DNA of 64,000 nucleotides from Gammaproteobacteria bacterium (GCA_004297165.1 SCUJ01000006.1:1364464-1428463), one strand, 5' to 3'. Positions 35,034-43,876 are shown, counted from the first letter of the stretch. Notes: generated from the letters alone by a model not told the origin. A program made the numbers and translations.

Positions 35034-36017
35034 TCAATCCAAATTCAGCTTGAACAGCCGGATGGCGTTCTCGCGGCCGATCTTGCGGCGGTCGGCCTCG
35101 GAGATTACCGACGTCGCATCGTACCAGTCGGCGGCATCCTCCATCCGCTCGAAGGGGTAATCCGCCGAGAAAAATACCTTGTCCGCGCCCATTACCTCCA
35201 GGGTGCAACGAAAGGCCGGGTCATTGAAATTGCCGCTGGTGGTCACCACAAAATTATCCAGGAAATATTCGCCGAGCGGACGCTTGCCCCGGTAGCCGCG
35301 CCTGGAGAAACGCATGCGGGCGTCGATGCGCCACAGTCCGAAGGGGATGTTCTCGCCCAGGTGCCCGATGACGATCTTGAGTTTCGGATAATCGTCGAAG
35401 ACGCCGCAGCCGCACAGGCGCAGGGCATGGATCGAGGTCTCGACCGCGAAGCCCCAGGGCGCGCTCATGAGCCAGGGATGCCCGGCGTAGTTGCGGGCCT
35501 GCGCGGGGATCTGCATCCGGGGATGGAGATAGAAGGGCACATCCAGTTCCGCGACCGTCGCCCAGAAGGGGCGGTATTCCGGGATATCGTAATAGATGGC
35601 CGAGTCGGGGACGTCCTTCTGGGTGAAACCGTTCACGAGGGCGCCCTTGAACCCGAGTTCCTTCACGCAGCGGGTCAGTTCCGCCGCCGCGGCCTCCGGG
35701 TCCTGCATCGGCAAGGCCGCGAAGGCGCCGAAGCGTCTGGGATGCCGGATCGTCGCCTCTGCAAGTTTGTCGTTCGCCTTGCGGGCGACGCGGATGGCCT
35801 CACGGGTATCGAGGATGCCCTGCACTCCGGGGGCATTGAGCGACTGGATGGCGTATTCGATCCCGGTGCGGTCCATGGTCTCCAGGCGTTCGCTGCCCAC
35901 ATCCAGGATTTGCCGGACATAATCGTCCCAGCGGCCGGAATCGCCCGCGAAACTGCGGGTGTCCTCCAGCGTTTCCGCGATGGCCATATGTTCTTCGAAT
36001 GCGATCTTGCCTTTCAT
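35034..36017 (-). CDS. Gamma-resorcylate/2,3-dihydroxybenzoate decarboxylase-like amidohydrolase
   Basis: About 327 residues of the amidohydrolase-2 family, very similar in layout to gamma-resorcylate (2,6-dihydroxybenzoate) decarboxylase: KIAFEEHMAI with the metal ligands at the N-terminus, DVPFYLHPR, GHPWLMSAPW, KIVIGHLGE, and FSADYPFE with the catalytic Asp. Such enzymes carry out reversible, metal-dependent, non-oxidative decarboxylation of hydroxybenzoates. ATG at 36017 has GAGG upstream. It is followed by ligAB about 100 bp on, suggesting a shared pathway, though no ring hydroxylase is nearby. 5-carboxyvanillate or a related acid are alternative substrates. Confidence 0.8.
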   Translation of the reverse strand: MKGKIAFEEHMAIAETLEDTRSFAGDSGRWDDYVRQILDVGSERLETMDRTGIEYAIQSLNAPGVQGILDTREAIRVARKANDKLAEATIRHPRRFGAFAALPMQDPEAAAAELTRCVKELGFKGALVNGFTQKDVPDSAIYYDIPEYRPFWATVAELDVPFYLHPRMQIPAQARNYAGHPWLMSAPWGFAVETSIHALRLCGCGVFDDYPKLKIVIGHLGENIPFGLWRIDARMRFSRRGYRGKRPLGEYFLDNFVVTTSGNFNDPAFRCTLEVMGADKVFFSADYPFERMEDAADWYDATSVISEADRRKIGRENAIRLFKLNLD

Positions 36018-36144
36018 CGTGCGACCTCGGTTTGCTATCGTTAGCTCATAATAATGAATGCGATATGCCCTTACCATCCCGCCGGATGCAATTCCGCCCC
36101 GCCTGGCAGTATACTGGGTTGAACGATGAGGACGGGAGGCAGTT

Positions 36145-36903
36145 ATGCAACTTAATTCAAGCCGCGCGAGTCTTGCGCATTTCTTCACCGCTTTATTGAT
36201 CGTTATCTCATTGGTCGCGCTGTCCATGCAACCCGCGCAGGCACAGAATGCCCAGCAGAAGTACAAGATCGGGATCATCGGCACGGGCAAGATCGGCGGT
36301 GCGCTCGCCCGGCACTGGGTCAAGGCCGGACATGAGGTCTTGATCTCCTCCCGGCATTCGGAACAACTTCAGGACCTGGCCAATGAACTGGGACCGCGCG
36401 CCAAGGCCGGCACGCCGCGCGAGGCCGCCGCCTTCGGCGAGGTCATCCTGGTCTCCGTGCCCTATGCCGCCATGCCCCAGATCGGCAAGGACTATGCCGC
36501 GGAACTGGCTGGCAAGGTGGTCCTCGATACGGGCAATCCCTTCGAAGGGAGGGATGGACCCATGGCGGTCGAGGCCCTCAAGAAGGGCACCGGCATCGCT
36601 TCGCAGGAGTTTCTCGCGGGCACACGTCTGGTGCGGGCCTTCAACTGCATCCCCGCCGCCTCGCTCGCCAATGACGCCAACCGGGCGCCGCGCCGCATCG
36701 CCATCCCCCTTGCCGGGGATGATGCGCAAGCCCTCGAAGTCGCGCAACAACTCGTGCAGGACGCAGGTTTTTCCCCGGTCGTGGTCGGGCCACTCGCCGC
36801 AGCCGTCCGTTTCGAACTGGGCAAGGAACTCGCCTCGAAGCAATACACCGCCATGGAGATGGAGGCGATCCTCTCGCGACCGGAGACGGCGCCGGCAAGA
36901 TAA
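36145..36903 (+). CDS. Exported F420-dependent NADP reductase-like Rossmann protein
   Basis: 252 residues. After an apparent signal peptide (FTALLIVISLVALSMQPAQA), residues about 35-240 form the NADP-binding oxidoreductase fold of the F420-dependent NADPH reductase family (IGIIGTGKIGGALARHWVK, and VRAFNCIPAASLA). Family members are usually cytoplasmic; an export signal is odd because NADP is scarce in the periplasm. Possibly the hydrophobic segment anchors the protein. GGGAGG precedes the ATG. Function not known. Confidence 0.65.
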   Translation: MQLNSSRASLAHFFTALLIVISLVALSMQPAQAQNAQQKYKIGIIGTGKIGGALARHWVKAGHEVLISSRHSEQLQDLANELGPRAKAGTPREAAAFGEVILVSVPYAAMPQIGKDYAAELAGKVVLDTGNPFEGRDGPMAVEALKKGTGIASQEFLAGTRLVRAFNCIPAASLANDANRAPRRIAIPLAGDDAQALEVAQQLVQDAGFSPVVVGPLAAAVRFELGKELASKQYTAMEMEAILSRPETAPAR

Positions 36904-36942
36904 TCCGACCTGCGTCTCTCACGTCCGCTGCGTTTAACCGGG

Positions 36943-37860
36943 GTGCGCAAACCGGCAACCAACCATGCCTCCACGCTGAGGCCGGAGACGGCCCTGCCCG
37001 TATCGCTGCTTTATCTGCCGCGCGCCACGGTGCGCGGACTGTTATCCCTGTACGATTGCCCCGATCCCGCACGACCCGTCCGCGTCATTCGCGGATACGA
37101 CCGCCCGCACGCCCTCCGTACGGCAAAGATGTGCGCGGCGCTGGCCCATGCCCTAGGGTATTCCGAGGAATTACTGCGGCGTTACCAGGCGGCCTGTCTG
37201 CTGCACGACCTCGGCCGCGCCGGTCTCGACCGCCGGCTCTTCGGCCGGATCTGGACCTGGGCGCGGATCCACGGCATCCCGACCCGGCCCGCCGAGTGGC
37301 GCGCGGTGCATCCGGACACGCCCGATGGCATGGAGACTGAGGCCTTTTTGAAGACCCATGCCGCCGGACTCCGCGCCGAGGGTGTGACGCTGGACCGCAC
37401 GGCGAAGGCGCAGATCGAGATGCGGCTGGGTTACGCGCGGCGGCTGCGCCGGAGGATCCGCGCGGTCAAGCCCAGGCTGCGGCAACTCGGATTCGTCTGG
37501 GAAGACTGGATGGAAAAGGTTTGCCTCTATTACTATTACCCGGAAGCGATGCGCCTTGAGGCGGACTGGGTGCGGGAACTGGGCGAGGTGCTCGTCGCCT
37601 GCGAACAGCTCGAGGCGTATAGCAATCGCCGGCGCGGGGGCGATTATTATCACCGTGACCGTGAGGATCTCCGCGCGGCGTTTGCCTATCTGGAGGGCCT
37701 GCGGGTGCAAGGTCGGTTACGCCTGCGGGTCGTCGCCACCCTGCGCGCCCTGACCTTGAAAGGAACCTTTAATACCCTGTTGGCTGAGTCCCGCGGTCAG
37801 GCCATTGCCAAAACGGAATTCATGGCCTTGCGAAAATTAACAACGAAGAAAATGAGATGA
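36943..37860 (+). CDS. HD-domain phosphohydrolase-like protein
   Basis: 305 residues, GTG start with no clear ribosome site. HALRTAKMCAALAHALGYSEEL followed by AACLLHDLGRAGLDRR gives the H...HD pattern of HD metal-dependent phosphohydrolases, with a possible HD-GYP link to cyclic-di-GMP. The C-terminal half is very rich in arginine and not recognised. Its stop overlaps the start of the YjbQ-family gene (ATGA), so it leads a three-gene unit with YjbQ and an AEC transporter. Confidence 0.6.
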   Translation: MRKPATNHASTLRPETALPVSLLYLPRATVRGLLSLYDCPDPARPVRVIRGYDRPHALRTAKMCAALAHALGYSEELLRRYQAACLLHDLGRAGLDRRLFGRIWTWARIHGIPTRPAEWRAVHPDTPDGMETEAFLKTHAAGLRAEGVTLDRTAKAQIEMRLGYARRLRRRIRAVKPRLRQLGFVWEDWMEKVCLYYYYPEAMRLEADWVRELGEVLVACEQLEAYSNRRRGGDYYHRDREDLRAAFAYLEGLRVQGRLRLRVVATLRALTLKGTFNTLLAESRGQAIAKTEFMALRKLTTKKMR

Positions 37861-38279
37861 CGGTTATCACGCAGGAATTCACCTACACCATGCACGGCCA
37901 GGGCCGCATGGAGGATATCACCGGGGAGATCGAGGCGCGGTTGCGTGACAGCAAACTCCGCGAAGGCGCCGTGACGATCTTTGTCCGGCACACCACCGCC
38001 TCGGTGTTGATCATTGAGAATGAGCCGGGGCTGCATGAGGATACGCGGAAGATCTGGGACGAACTGATCCCGGCGCGGGACTCCTGGCAGCACAACACGC
38101 GCAACCCCGGCGAGGACAACGCCCACAGCCACCTGCGCGGCCAGATCCAGGGACAATCCCTGACCATCCCATTCGCAGCCGGCGAACTCCTGCTCGGGAC
38201 CTGGCAGCGGATCGCGCTCATCGATTTCGACACCCGCGCGCGTCCGCGACAGATCGTGGCGCAGTTTCAGGGCGAATAA
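37857..38279 (+). CDS. YjbQ/UPF0047 family protein
   Basis: 140 residues matching the YjbQ family (FVRHTTASVLIIENEPG, WQHNTRNPGEDNAHSHLRGQI, LGTWQRIALIDFD). These small trimeric proteins have conserved His residues and can show secondary thiamine-phosphate-synthase activity; the true role is unclear. It is translationally coupled to the HD gene upstream and to the transporter downstream (TAATG). Confidence 0.88.
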   Translation: MTVITQEFTYTMHGQGRMEDITGEIEARLRDSKLREGAVTIFVRHTTASVLIIENEPGLHEDTRKIWDELIPARDSWQHNTRNPGEDNAHSHLRGQIQGQSLTIPFAAGELLLGTWQRIALIDFDTRARPRQIVAQFQGE

Positions 38280-39181
38280 TGCAGGAGATCCTCGCCAATC
38301 TCCTGCCGGTGTTCGGCTATTTTGCCCTGGGCTTGTTGCTGCGCGCCGTCGGATTCGCGGATGCCGGCCACGCCCGCTTTCTCCTCAAGTTCGTATTCTT
38401 CGTCACCCTGCCCTGCATGGTGCTGGTCAAGATTGCCGCTGTCACGCTGAGCGGTGACAAGGTCCTGCTGCCGCTCATCAACATCGGCGTCAATCTGGCG
38501 TGCATGGCCTTGGTCCTCTTGCTCGCGAGGGTCCGGAACATCGAACGCCCGGAGCTGGGTTCCATGCTGATCAGCGCCATGATCGTCAACAACGCCTTCA
38601 TGTTTCCCTTCATCCTCGCGGGCTTCGGCGACGCCGGCTTCGCCGACGCGGTCCTGTTCGATTTCGGCAACGCCATCCTGACCGCGACCTTGACCTACGG
38701 CCTGGCGTTTCGCTATGGGCCTGACAATCACGGGGCCGGGACTTTACTCATAAAAACGCTGCAATCGCCGCTGATCTGGTCCCTGCTGCTCGCGGTCCTG
38801 CTGAGTCTCGGACATATCCCGCTCCCCCGGCTCGCGCTTGGTTTCCTCGCGCCGCTCGGCGACATGACGAGTCCCTTGATCCTGATCGCGCTAGGGGTCT
38901 TCTTTTCTCCGCGCTTTGGCCGGCTCGGCCTCATCGGTCTGACGCTCGCGGTGCGGATGCTGGCGGGTCTCGCGGTCGGCTGGGGCCTGGGGCGGCTATT
39001 GGGGCTGGAGGGATCGACGCTGGCGGTGGTCGCGCTCTGTTCCGCCGCCCCGGTCGGATTCAATGCCCTGACCTTCGCATCGCTCTCGAAACTGGATACG
39101 GAACTCGCTGCCGAGATCCTCTCGCTCTCGATCTTCCTCGGGGTGATTTACATCCCGGTGCTGATGTTTCTGTTTCAGTAG
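38279..39181 (+). CDS. AEC-family membrane transporter
   Basis: 300 residues with about ten hydrophobic helices in two five-helix halves, as in the auxin-efflux-carrier (AEC) family. Bacterial members export or import malonate, malate or other organic acids. The start overlaps the stop of the preceding gene. Substrate unknown. Confidence 0.82.
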   Translation: MQEILANLLPVFGYFALGLLLRAVGFADAGHARFLLKFVFFVTLPCMVLVKIAAVTLSGDKVLLPLINIGVNLACMALVLLLARVRNIERPELGSMLISAMIVNNAFMFPFILAGFGDAGFADAVLFDFGNAILTATLTYGLAFRYGPDNHGAGTLLIKTLQSPLIWSLLLAVLLSLGHIPLPRLALGFLAPLGDMTSPLILIALGVFFSPRFGRLGLIGLTLAVRMLAGLAVGWGLGRLLGLEGSTLAVVALCSAAPVGFNALTFASLSKLDTELAAEILSLSIFLGVIYIPVLMFLFQ

Positions 39182-39188
39182 CCGTGCT

Positions 39189-39205
39189 CCCATCATGACG
39201 ATGGG
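39189..39205. terminator. Hairpin between convergent genes
   Basis: CCCATC-atgac-GATGGG, a 6-bp stem between the AEC transporter (plus) and the alpha/beta hydrolase (minus). No strong T tract follows on either strand, so it is at best a weak terminator. Confidence 0.35.
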
Positions 39206-39225
39206 TTGCGCTGCGCTTCAACCAT

Positions 39226-39960
39226 CTACCGGGGATGAGTCAGTCTGCCTATTTCACCCAGTGTCTCCGCGAGTTCTCCGGGCGCCGAGAAGAACGGCGA
39301 GTGACTCGTTTTCAGGGTGAAGACCTTTGCGCACGGCGTGGCCTCGCGCATCTTCCGCTGCTGTTCGATAACGATGGCCTCATCCTCGAAGCACTCGATG
39401 TAATAGCGCGGCACCGTACCGAAATTCTCCGCCGTGATCGCGACGGGATCGGCGAGCGGCGGGAGCGGCTCTGGAACCAATCGCTCCATCGCAAAGCGGA
39501 CATCTTCCTCACTGCAATCGCGATAGAACAAGCGGGGTACCTGCGAAGGCCGGATCCTGCCTGTGAGTCCCGCCGCATCGGGGACCAGGTTCTGCGGTAC
39601 GCTGGACCACTTGTTGGAGTTCTCGATGGCGAGGAGGGATTCGCCGTTCAGGGGCAGGAAGGCGGCGAGATATACCAAAGCCTTGATCCGATCCGGCCGC
39701 AGTTCCGCGGCCTGGGTGATCACCATACCGCCCATGGAATGGCCCGCGAGGATCACGGGCTCGGCGCATTCATCCAGCAGTCCCGCGACGTGTTCTGCGT
39801 AAGTAGATAGATGGATCGCGGCGGGATCCACTACCGCGTCATCGTGCCCAGGAAGATTCGTGACCTTGACCCGATGGCCCGCGCGTTCGAGTTCCGGGAC
39901 AAGTTTCACCCAGCACCAGGCCCCGTGCCAGGCGCCGTGGATCAGGAGAAAGTCCGACAT
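39226..39960 (-). CDS. Alpha/beta hydrolase (esterase-like)
   Basis: About 244 residues of the small alpha/beta-hydrolase group related to plant methylesterases/hydroxynitrile lyases: LLIHGAWHGAWCW oxyanion loop, nucleophile elbow GHSMGG, and a late HSPFF histidine. The catalytic Asp is probably near the CFEDEAIV region. A GGGGGAGG ribosome site precedes the ATG at 39960. It lies 31 bp downstream of the selenoprotein gene on the same strand, so the two are likely co-transcribed. Substrate unknown. Confidence 0.82.
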   Translation of the reverse strand: MSDFLLIHGAWHGAWCWVKLVPELERAGHRVKVTNLPGHDDAVVDPAAIHLSTYAEHVAGLLDECAEPVILAGHSMGGMVITQAAELRPDRIKALVYLAAFLPLNGESLLAIENSNKWSSVPQNLVPDAAGLTGRIRPSQVPRLFYRDCSEEDVRFAMERLVPEPLPPLADPVAITAENFGTVPRYYIECFEDEAIVIEQQRKMREATPCAKVFTLKTSHSPFFSAPGELAETLGEIGRLTHPR

Positions 39961-39991
39961 TAACCTCCCCCGTCGCCCGCCGGGGAGAAAG

Positions 39992-41623
39992 CTACCGCCA
40001 TTTGTCCACCGAGATGCTGTTGCCGTAGCGCATCCCGCCGTAGTCGTAGTAGAGATTGTTATAGCCGCCCGTGACCAGCACATTGATCGAACCCTTGCCC
40101 CGGAAATGAGGTTGCGCCTCGCCGGGACTCTGATAAAGCCAATCGATCAGCTTGTCGATATCCGTATGCCCGGCCTCTTTCAGGTAATTGGCCACCGTGG
40201 GACTCAGCACGGCGACGGCGCCGAACATCTGATCCTGGGTGCTGAAGATGTTCTTCAATTGACCGGCGAAGTCCATCTCCTTCACCCAGAGTCCATGCAC
40301 GGAATTCTTGGCGGAGATGACGCCCCAGCCGGTGAAGGTGCTGATGACGCTTTCTCCGGGTTTGAAACCCTTCTGCACATGGAAGGGTTTCCAGGGCGAG
40401 GCCCCCTCGTTTTCCGCGATCACGATGTTGGTCCAGTTGGTGGGATTGCCCACCACGCCCATGTACGTCGTCCCGACCTTGCCGGCGTTGCCGCCGTTCA
40501 GAGAGATAAGGGTCCAGGCCCGCCCGATGGTGGAGTTGGCGTGACTGAACGGCCCCATCGCCCCGTTCTCGTAGTTCAGGCCGATCTCGTCGCGGATCGG
40601 GCCGTTGATCACGACGGCCCGGGCGAAGGAATTGTCCGAGGACGAGATCGATTCGGTGCCGCTCTCGGCGATCGCGAGGATCACCGGGAGATATTCGGGC
40701 TTCGCGCCCGCCATCACCGCGTTGATCGCGACCGTGCGGACATCGTAGGTCCAGTTCTCGAAGACCAGCGGGGTGGAGGCCATCTTGCCCACGATCTCGT
40801 CCGGGGCATGGCTCGTGCCCTTCAGCATCTCGGCCACCCGTTCCTTCGTCGGCAGAACGATGGGCAGGTAGTCGGTCATGCGTTTGTCGATGAAGAGCTG
40901 CTGCAATTCGTCCTCGCCCGCCGGGCCGAATTCCGCAGGGCCCGCGGACTGTTCGATGCTGGCGTTGCTGCTGTCCTCCTTGTTCAGGGGCTTGGTGAGA
41001 TGGGCGATGATCTCCGGCATGATCAGCTCGCCGGTGATCGGGCTCTTGCCTTCAAGATCGGCCCGCAGCCGGTCGGCGGTCTTGCCCCAGACCGGCGAGG
41101 GCACGTAGGTCACGCGCAGATTCGGCATGCCCTTCTTCGCGGTGTTCTCCTTCACCAGCTTGATGAAGTGTTCGGTGATAAGGGCTACGGCGGGGATCCC
41201 CAGACGGGATTCCATATCGATGCAGTGGCCGACGACCGCCGGCGTGCACAGGCTTCAATGCCCCATCCCCATGATCATGGCATCCCCTTCCGCCTTGATC
41301 TCCTCCCACAGCTTCGGGTCCTCGTCGGTGAAGCCTCCGGCCTTGCGCCGGTACACCGCCTTCGTCTCCGGCATGTTGCGCTCGAACCAGGTCACGACCT
41401 CATTCAACAGCACATCCCCGCCGACGTAACCGTCATCCACGACATAGATCGTCTTGCCCTTGAGGGTGTCCAGCCGCGGCGCCATCGCCAGCATCTGGAT
41501 GGCAGGCGGCTTGCCCATGGGGCTCATTACGGTAATCTGTTGATCGGTCGGTGCCGCCCCCGCCGTTTGCATGAGAATGAGCGCGAGCAATGCCGCCGCC
41601 GCGCGAATGAGACTGGATTTCAT
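39992..41623 (-). CDS. Exported UGSC-like selenoprotein, paralog 1 (Sec at residue 123)
   Basis: 543 residues if UGA at 41257-41255 is read as selenocysteine. A signal peptide (AAAALLALILMQTAGAA) leads a domain ending GMGH-U-SLCTPAVVGH, then an unrecognised C-terminal part to residue 543. The frame is open on both sides of the UGA. The U-x-x-C pattern and the following CTPAVVGH...GIPAVALITEHF match the UGSC-type selenoprotein family known from metagenome surveys. A paralog at 56327-58090 has UGA at the same residue. A SECIS-like hairpin begins 11 nt after the UGA. The protein is likely a periplasmic thiol/selenol redox enzyme; its substrate is unknown. GGGGG lies upstream of the ATG. Confidence 0.85.
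41228..41257 (-). promoter_or_regulatory. SECIS-like element with UGA Sec codon, paralog 1
   Basis: UGA occupies 41257-41255. After 11 nt comes a 6-bp stem GCCGGC (41243-41238), a GGTC loop (41237-41234) and GTCGGC (41233-41228), with one G-U pair. The E. coli fdhF SECIS also has 11 nt between UGA and stem and, as I recall it, a GGUC loop. The hairpin is identical in the second selenoprotein gene. Confidence 0.75.
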
Positions 41624-41806
41624 GACGCTACCCCCTTGTGAATAAACCGGACATGACAAGCCAATGGTAGCCCTCTTCCGGGGCAGGGGCAACGCTAAGG
41701 AAGCTCTGATCACATGCCATTTTCCATTGGTCGTTTTTCCGGCGCAAGCGACCCACAGGAAGTGGGAAATGTCGCAAGAGGACAGGAAGTCCGGAGCGAC
41801 CGGAAT

Positions 41807-41829
41807 CCAGTAAACAACTGTTTTACTGG
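41807..41829. repeat. Perfect 8-bp inverted repeat downstream of brnA
   Basis: CCAGTAAA-caactgt-TTTACTGG lies 18 bp beyond the stop of the minus-strand brnA gene. It could form a terminator-like stem, but there is no T tract. It may also be a scar of a mobile element. Confidence 0.35.
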
Positions 41830-41846
41830 CTTCTGATTGGTGAAGG

Positions 41847-42101
41847 TCAACCGCTGTGCCGCAATTCCTCACGCACAACCCGGCGCAGGGTTTCCTCCAG
41901 GGGTTCCCGCCGTTGCGTGATGTATTCGCGCAAGGCACGATTCATAAGCGTCTGATAATTACCACCCCCGGCCTTATCGACCTGGTTTTTGAACCACTCG
42001 ATGACTTCATCATCCAGGCGGATGGTGATGCGGGTCTTCCCGCCCGCTGGCACCACCACCGGCCCACGTTTGCCTTTACTGAAATCGTATGCTTTCCTCA
42101 T
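41847..42101 (-). CDS. brnA: BrnA-type antitoxin, solitary
   Basis: About 84 residues. RITIRLDDEVIEWFKNQVDKAG followed by YQTLMNRALREYI is the ribbon-helix-helix DNA-binding pattern of BrnA antitoxins. BrnA normally follows the toxin gene brnT in one operon and represses it. Here only the first codons of a BrnT-like gene remain upstream, so the antitoxin appears orphaned. Confidence 0.8.
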   Translation of the reverse strand: MRKAYDFSKGKRGPVVVPAGGKTRITIRLDDEVIEWFKNQVDKAGGGNYQTLMNRALREYITQRREPLEETLRRVVREELRHSG

Positions 42102-42155
42102 CGTTGCCCCTTGTATCTCTCTACTGGCCTTAATCGAGTCCCATAGATATTCCAT
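42102..42155 (-). pseudogene. brnT toxin remnant (N-terminal fragment)
   Basis: In frame with brnA and directly before it, ATG at 42155 encodes MEYLWDSIKAS, which resembles the start of BrnT toxins (M-x-[FY]-x-WD-x-x-KA). The remaining ~80 residues of a BrnT are missing and the frame runs into the brnA start. This suggests an internal deletion that removed the toxin. Confidence 0.45.
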
Positions 42156-42410
42156 GTAGGAAGTGTATGCACAAATATGCACCAATACAAGTTGGCCGAA
42201 TTCATGATGGCTCTGGGTAAGATCTGAATATGGAAAACGGGCTGCGCCCGCTACTGGACACTCTGGATAGCCACTGCCTATACTTGGCCAAAACCCTTCC
42301 TATTGAATCATAAGGAGGTTTCCCGCATGTTCAGTTGTACTTATACATATTGTAATCTGACAACTTGTCCGATATACCTTTGTTAGACATAAGAGAAAGA
42401 GAATAACCAC
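42156..42410. other. Gene-free stretch between brnA remnant and AlbA-type gene
   Basis: No gene is seen. The last 100 bp are AT-rich (ACTTATACATATTGTAATC and GATATACC) and presumably contain the promoter of the following regulator, though no clear -35/-10 pair could be chosen. AAGGAGG at about 42312 is not followed by a usable reading frame. Confidence 0.4.
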
Positions 42411-43793
42411 GTGCGTGTACCAATATCTCAAAGGGAAAGAGACATAATCCTGACTATTGAAGAAGGACATTTCCAAGATGTTAAAGCCAAAGAGATAAAG
42501 CCATCAAAGCTGAGCGAATCTGTGGCGGCATTTTCTAATGCCGCTGGGGGAGAGATATTCATTGGCATTCATGAGGACAAAACAGGACCAACAAAAACTC
42601 GTCGCTGGGATGGCTTTAATGATATAGAAGAAGCCAACGCGGTGCTTCAAATGCTAAATCAAATTGCGCCACTAGCGGACTTCATTTTGACAACATTCCT
42701 TGAGTGCGCAGGTGAGCCTGGAGTTATCTTAAAAATAGAGATTCTTAGAAATGGATCGATCATAAAGGCAACAGACGGCATACCATATGTCCGAAAAGGC
42801 GCACAGAAGCTTCCTGTTGATACCGACGAGGCAATGGAACGTCTCCGATTGGACAAAGGTATTTCCTCATATGAAGACTATAAAGTGAACTCACCTATCG
42901 AGACGATTGAAAATTCCGTAGTAATGATCGAGTTCCTTCTTGGGGTAGTGCCAACGGCAGAGCCGGAATCGTGGCTTAGAAAGCAGATGTTGATAGTTGA
43001 TCAAAGTCCGACAGTCTCAGGTACGCTTTTATTCGCTGAGGAACCGCAGGCAATTCTTCCAAAACGTACAGCAATAAAGCTATTTCGATATAAAACTACT
43101 GCTCTCGAACCAGGGCGTGAACATCTTGTATTTGATCCGCTGACTGTTGAAGGGTGTGCCTATAAGTTAATTTACGATGCTGTTGGTAAGACACAGGAGA
43201 TTGTTGGGGAACTGAAGCGGCTGGGTGAACGCGGACTAATGGATGTCCAATACCCTCCTGAGACGTTGCATGAAATTATAACGAACGCAGTTCTGCATCG
43301 GGATTACAGTATTGCCGCCGATATCCAGATTAGAATATTTGATAATCGAATAGAAGTGGAAAGCCCCGGACGTCTAGTAGGTCATGTAACAACGGACAAC
43401 ATGCTTCATACTCAATATGCCAGAAACCAACGTTTGGTACGTCTAATAAACAAGTTTCCAAACCCGCCAAACAAAGATGTCGGTGAGGGTTTAAATACCG
43501 CATTTGACGCAATGCGAAAACTACGCCTTCGCGCCCCTGTAATCACCGAGACCGCCTCATCAGTCTTAGTTACAATCCCACACCAAAAGCTGGCTTCACC
43601 TGAAGATTTGGTGATGGAATATCTTCGTTCGCACGATGAAATTACAAACAGGGATGCCCGAGAGCTATGCGGTGTCCGTTCAGAGAATTCAATGAAGGGA
43701 ATATTCAAGCGACTCGAAGCTCGTGGACTAATCGAGCAGGTCCCAGGCCGGTCACAATTTAAAGCGGCTTGGCGTGTGAAAGATGATGGCTAA
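42411..43793 (+). CDS. AlbA/Schlafen-type (AAA_4) putative DNA-binding regulator
   Basis: 460 residues, GTG start. An N-terminal AlbA_2/Schlafen domain (FQDVKAKEI, FSNAAGGEIFIGI, DGIPYVRKGAQ) is followed by a GHKL-like ATPase C-terminal domain (ETLHEIITNAVLHRDYS, NRIEVESPGRL) and a winged-helix end (ITNRDARELCGVRSENSMKG). These proteins are annotated as ATP-dependent transcriptional regulators and occur in mobile and defence-rich DNA. The gene is visibly more AT-rich than its surroundings and uses A/T-ending codons, suggesting horizontal acquisition. No partner gene is evident. Confidence 0.8.
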   Translation: MRVPISQRERDIILTIEEGHFQDVKAKEIKPSKLSESVAAFSNAAGGEIFIGIHEDKTGPTKTRRWDGFNDIEEANAVLQMLNQIAPLADFILTTFLECAGEPGVILKIEILRNGSIIKATDGIPYVRKGAQKLPVDTDEAMERLRLDKGISSYEDYKVNSPIETIENSVVMIEFLLGVVPTAEPESWLRKQMLIVDQSPTVSGTLLFAEEPQAILPKRTAIKLFRYKTTALEPGREHLVFDPLTVEGCAYKLIYDAVGKTQEIVGELKRLGERGLMDVQYPPETLHEIITNAVLHRDYSIAADIQIRIFDNRIEVESPGRLVGHVTTDNMLHTQYARNQRLVRLINKFPNPPNKDVGEGLNTAFDAMRKLRLRAPVITETASSVLVTIPHQKLASPEDLVMEYLRSHDEITNRDARELCGVRSENSMKGIFKRLEARGLIEQVPGRSQFKAAWRVKDDG

Positions 43794-43876
43794 CAACCCC
43801 TTAAAGCTGACGTCGGCGCTGCCAGCCTCATCTGAAGAGACGTGATCACACCTCCAATCTTCAAGATTTGAGATAG

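Noticed and set aside
41255-41257. Reading the UGA as a nonsense mutation that splits the gene in two
   Set aside because: A paralog has UGA at the same residue and an identical hairpin, and coding continues in frame on both sides in both copies.
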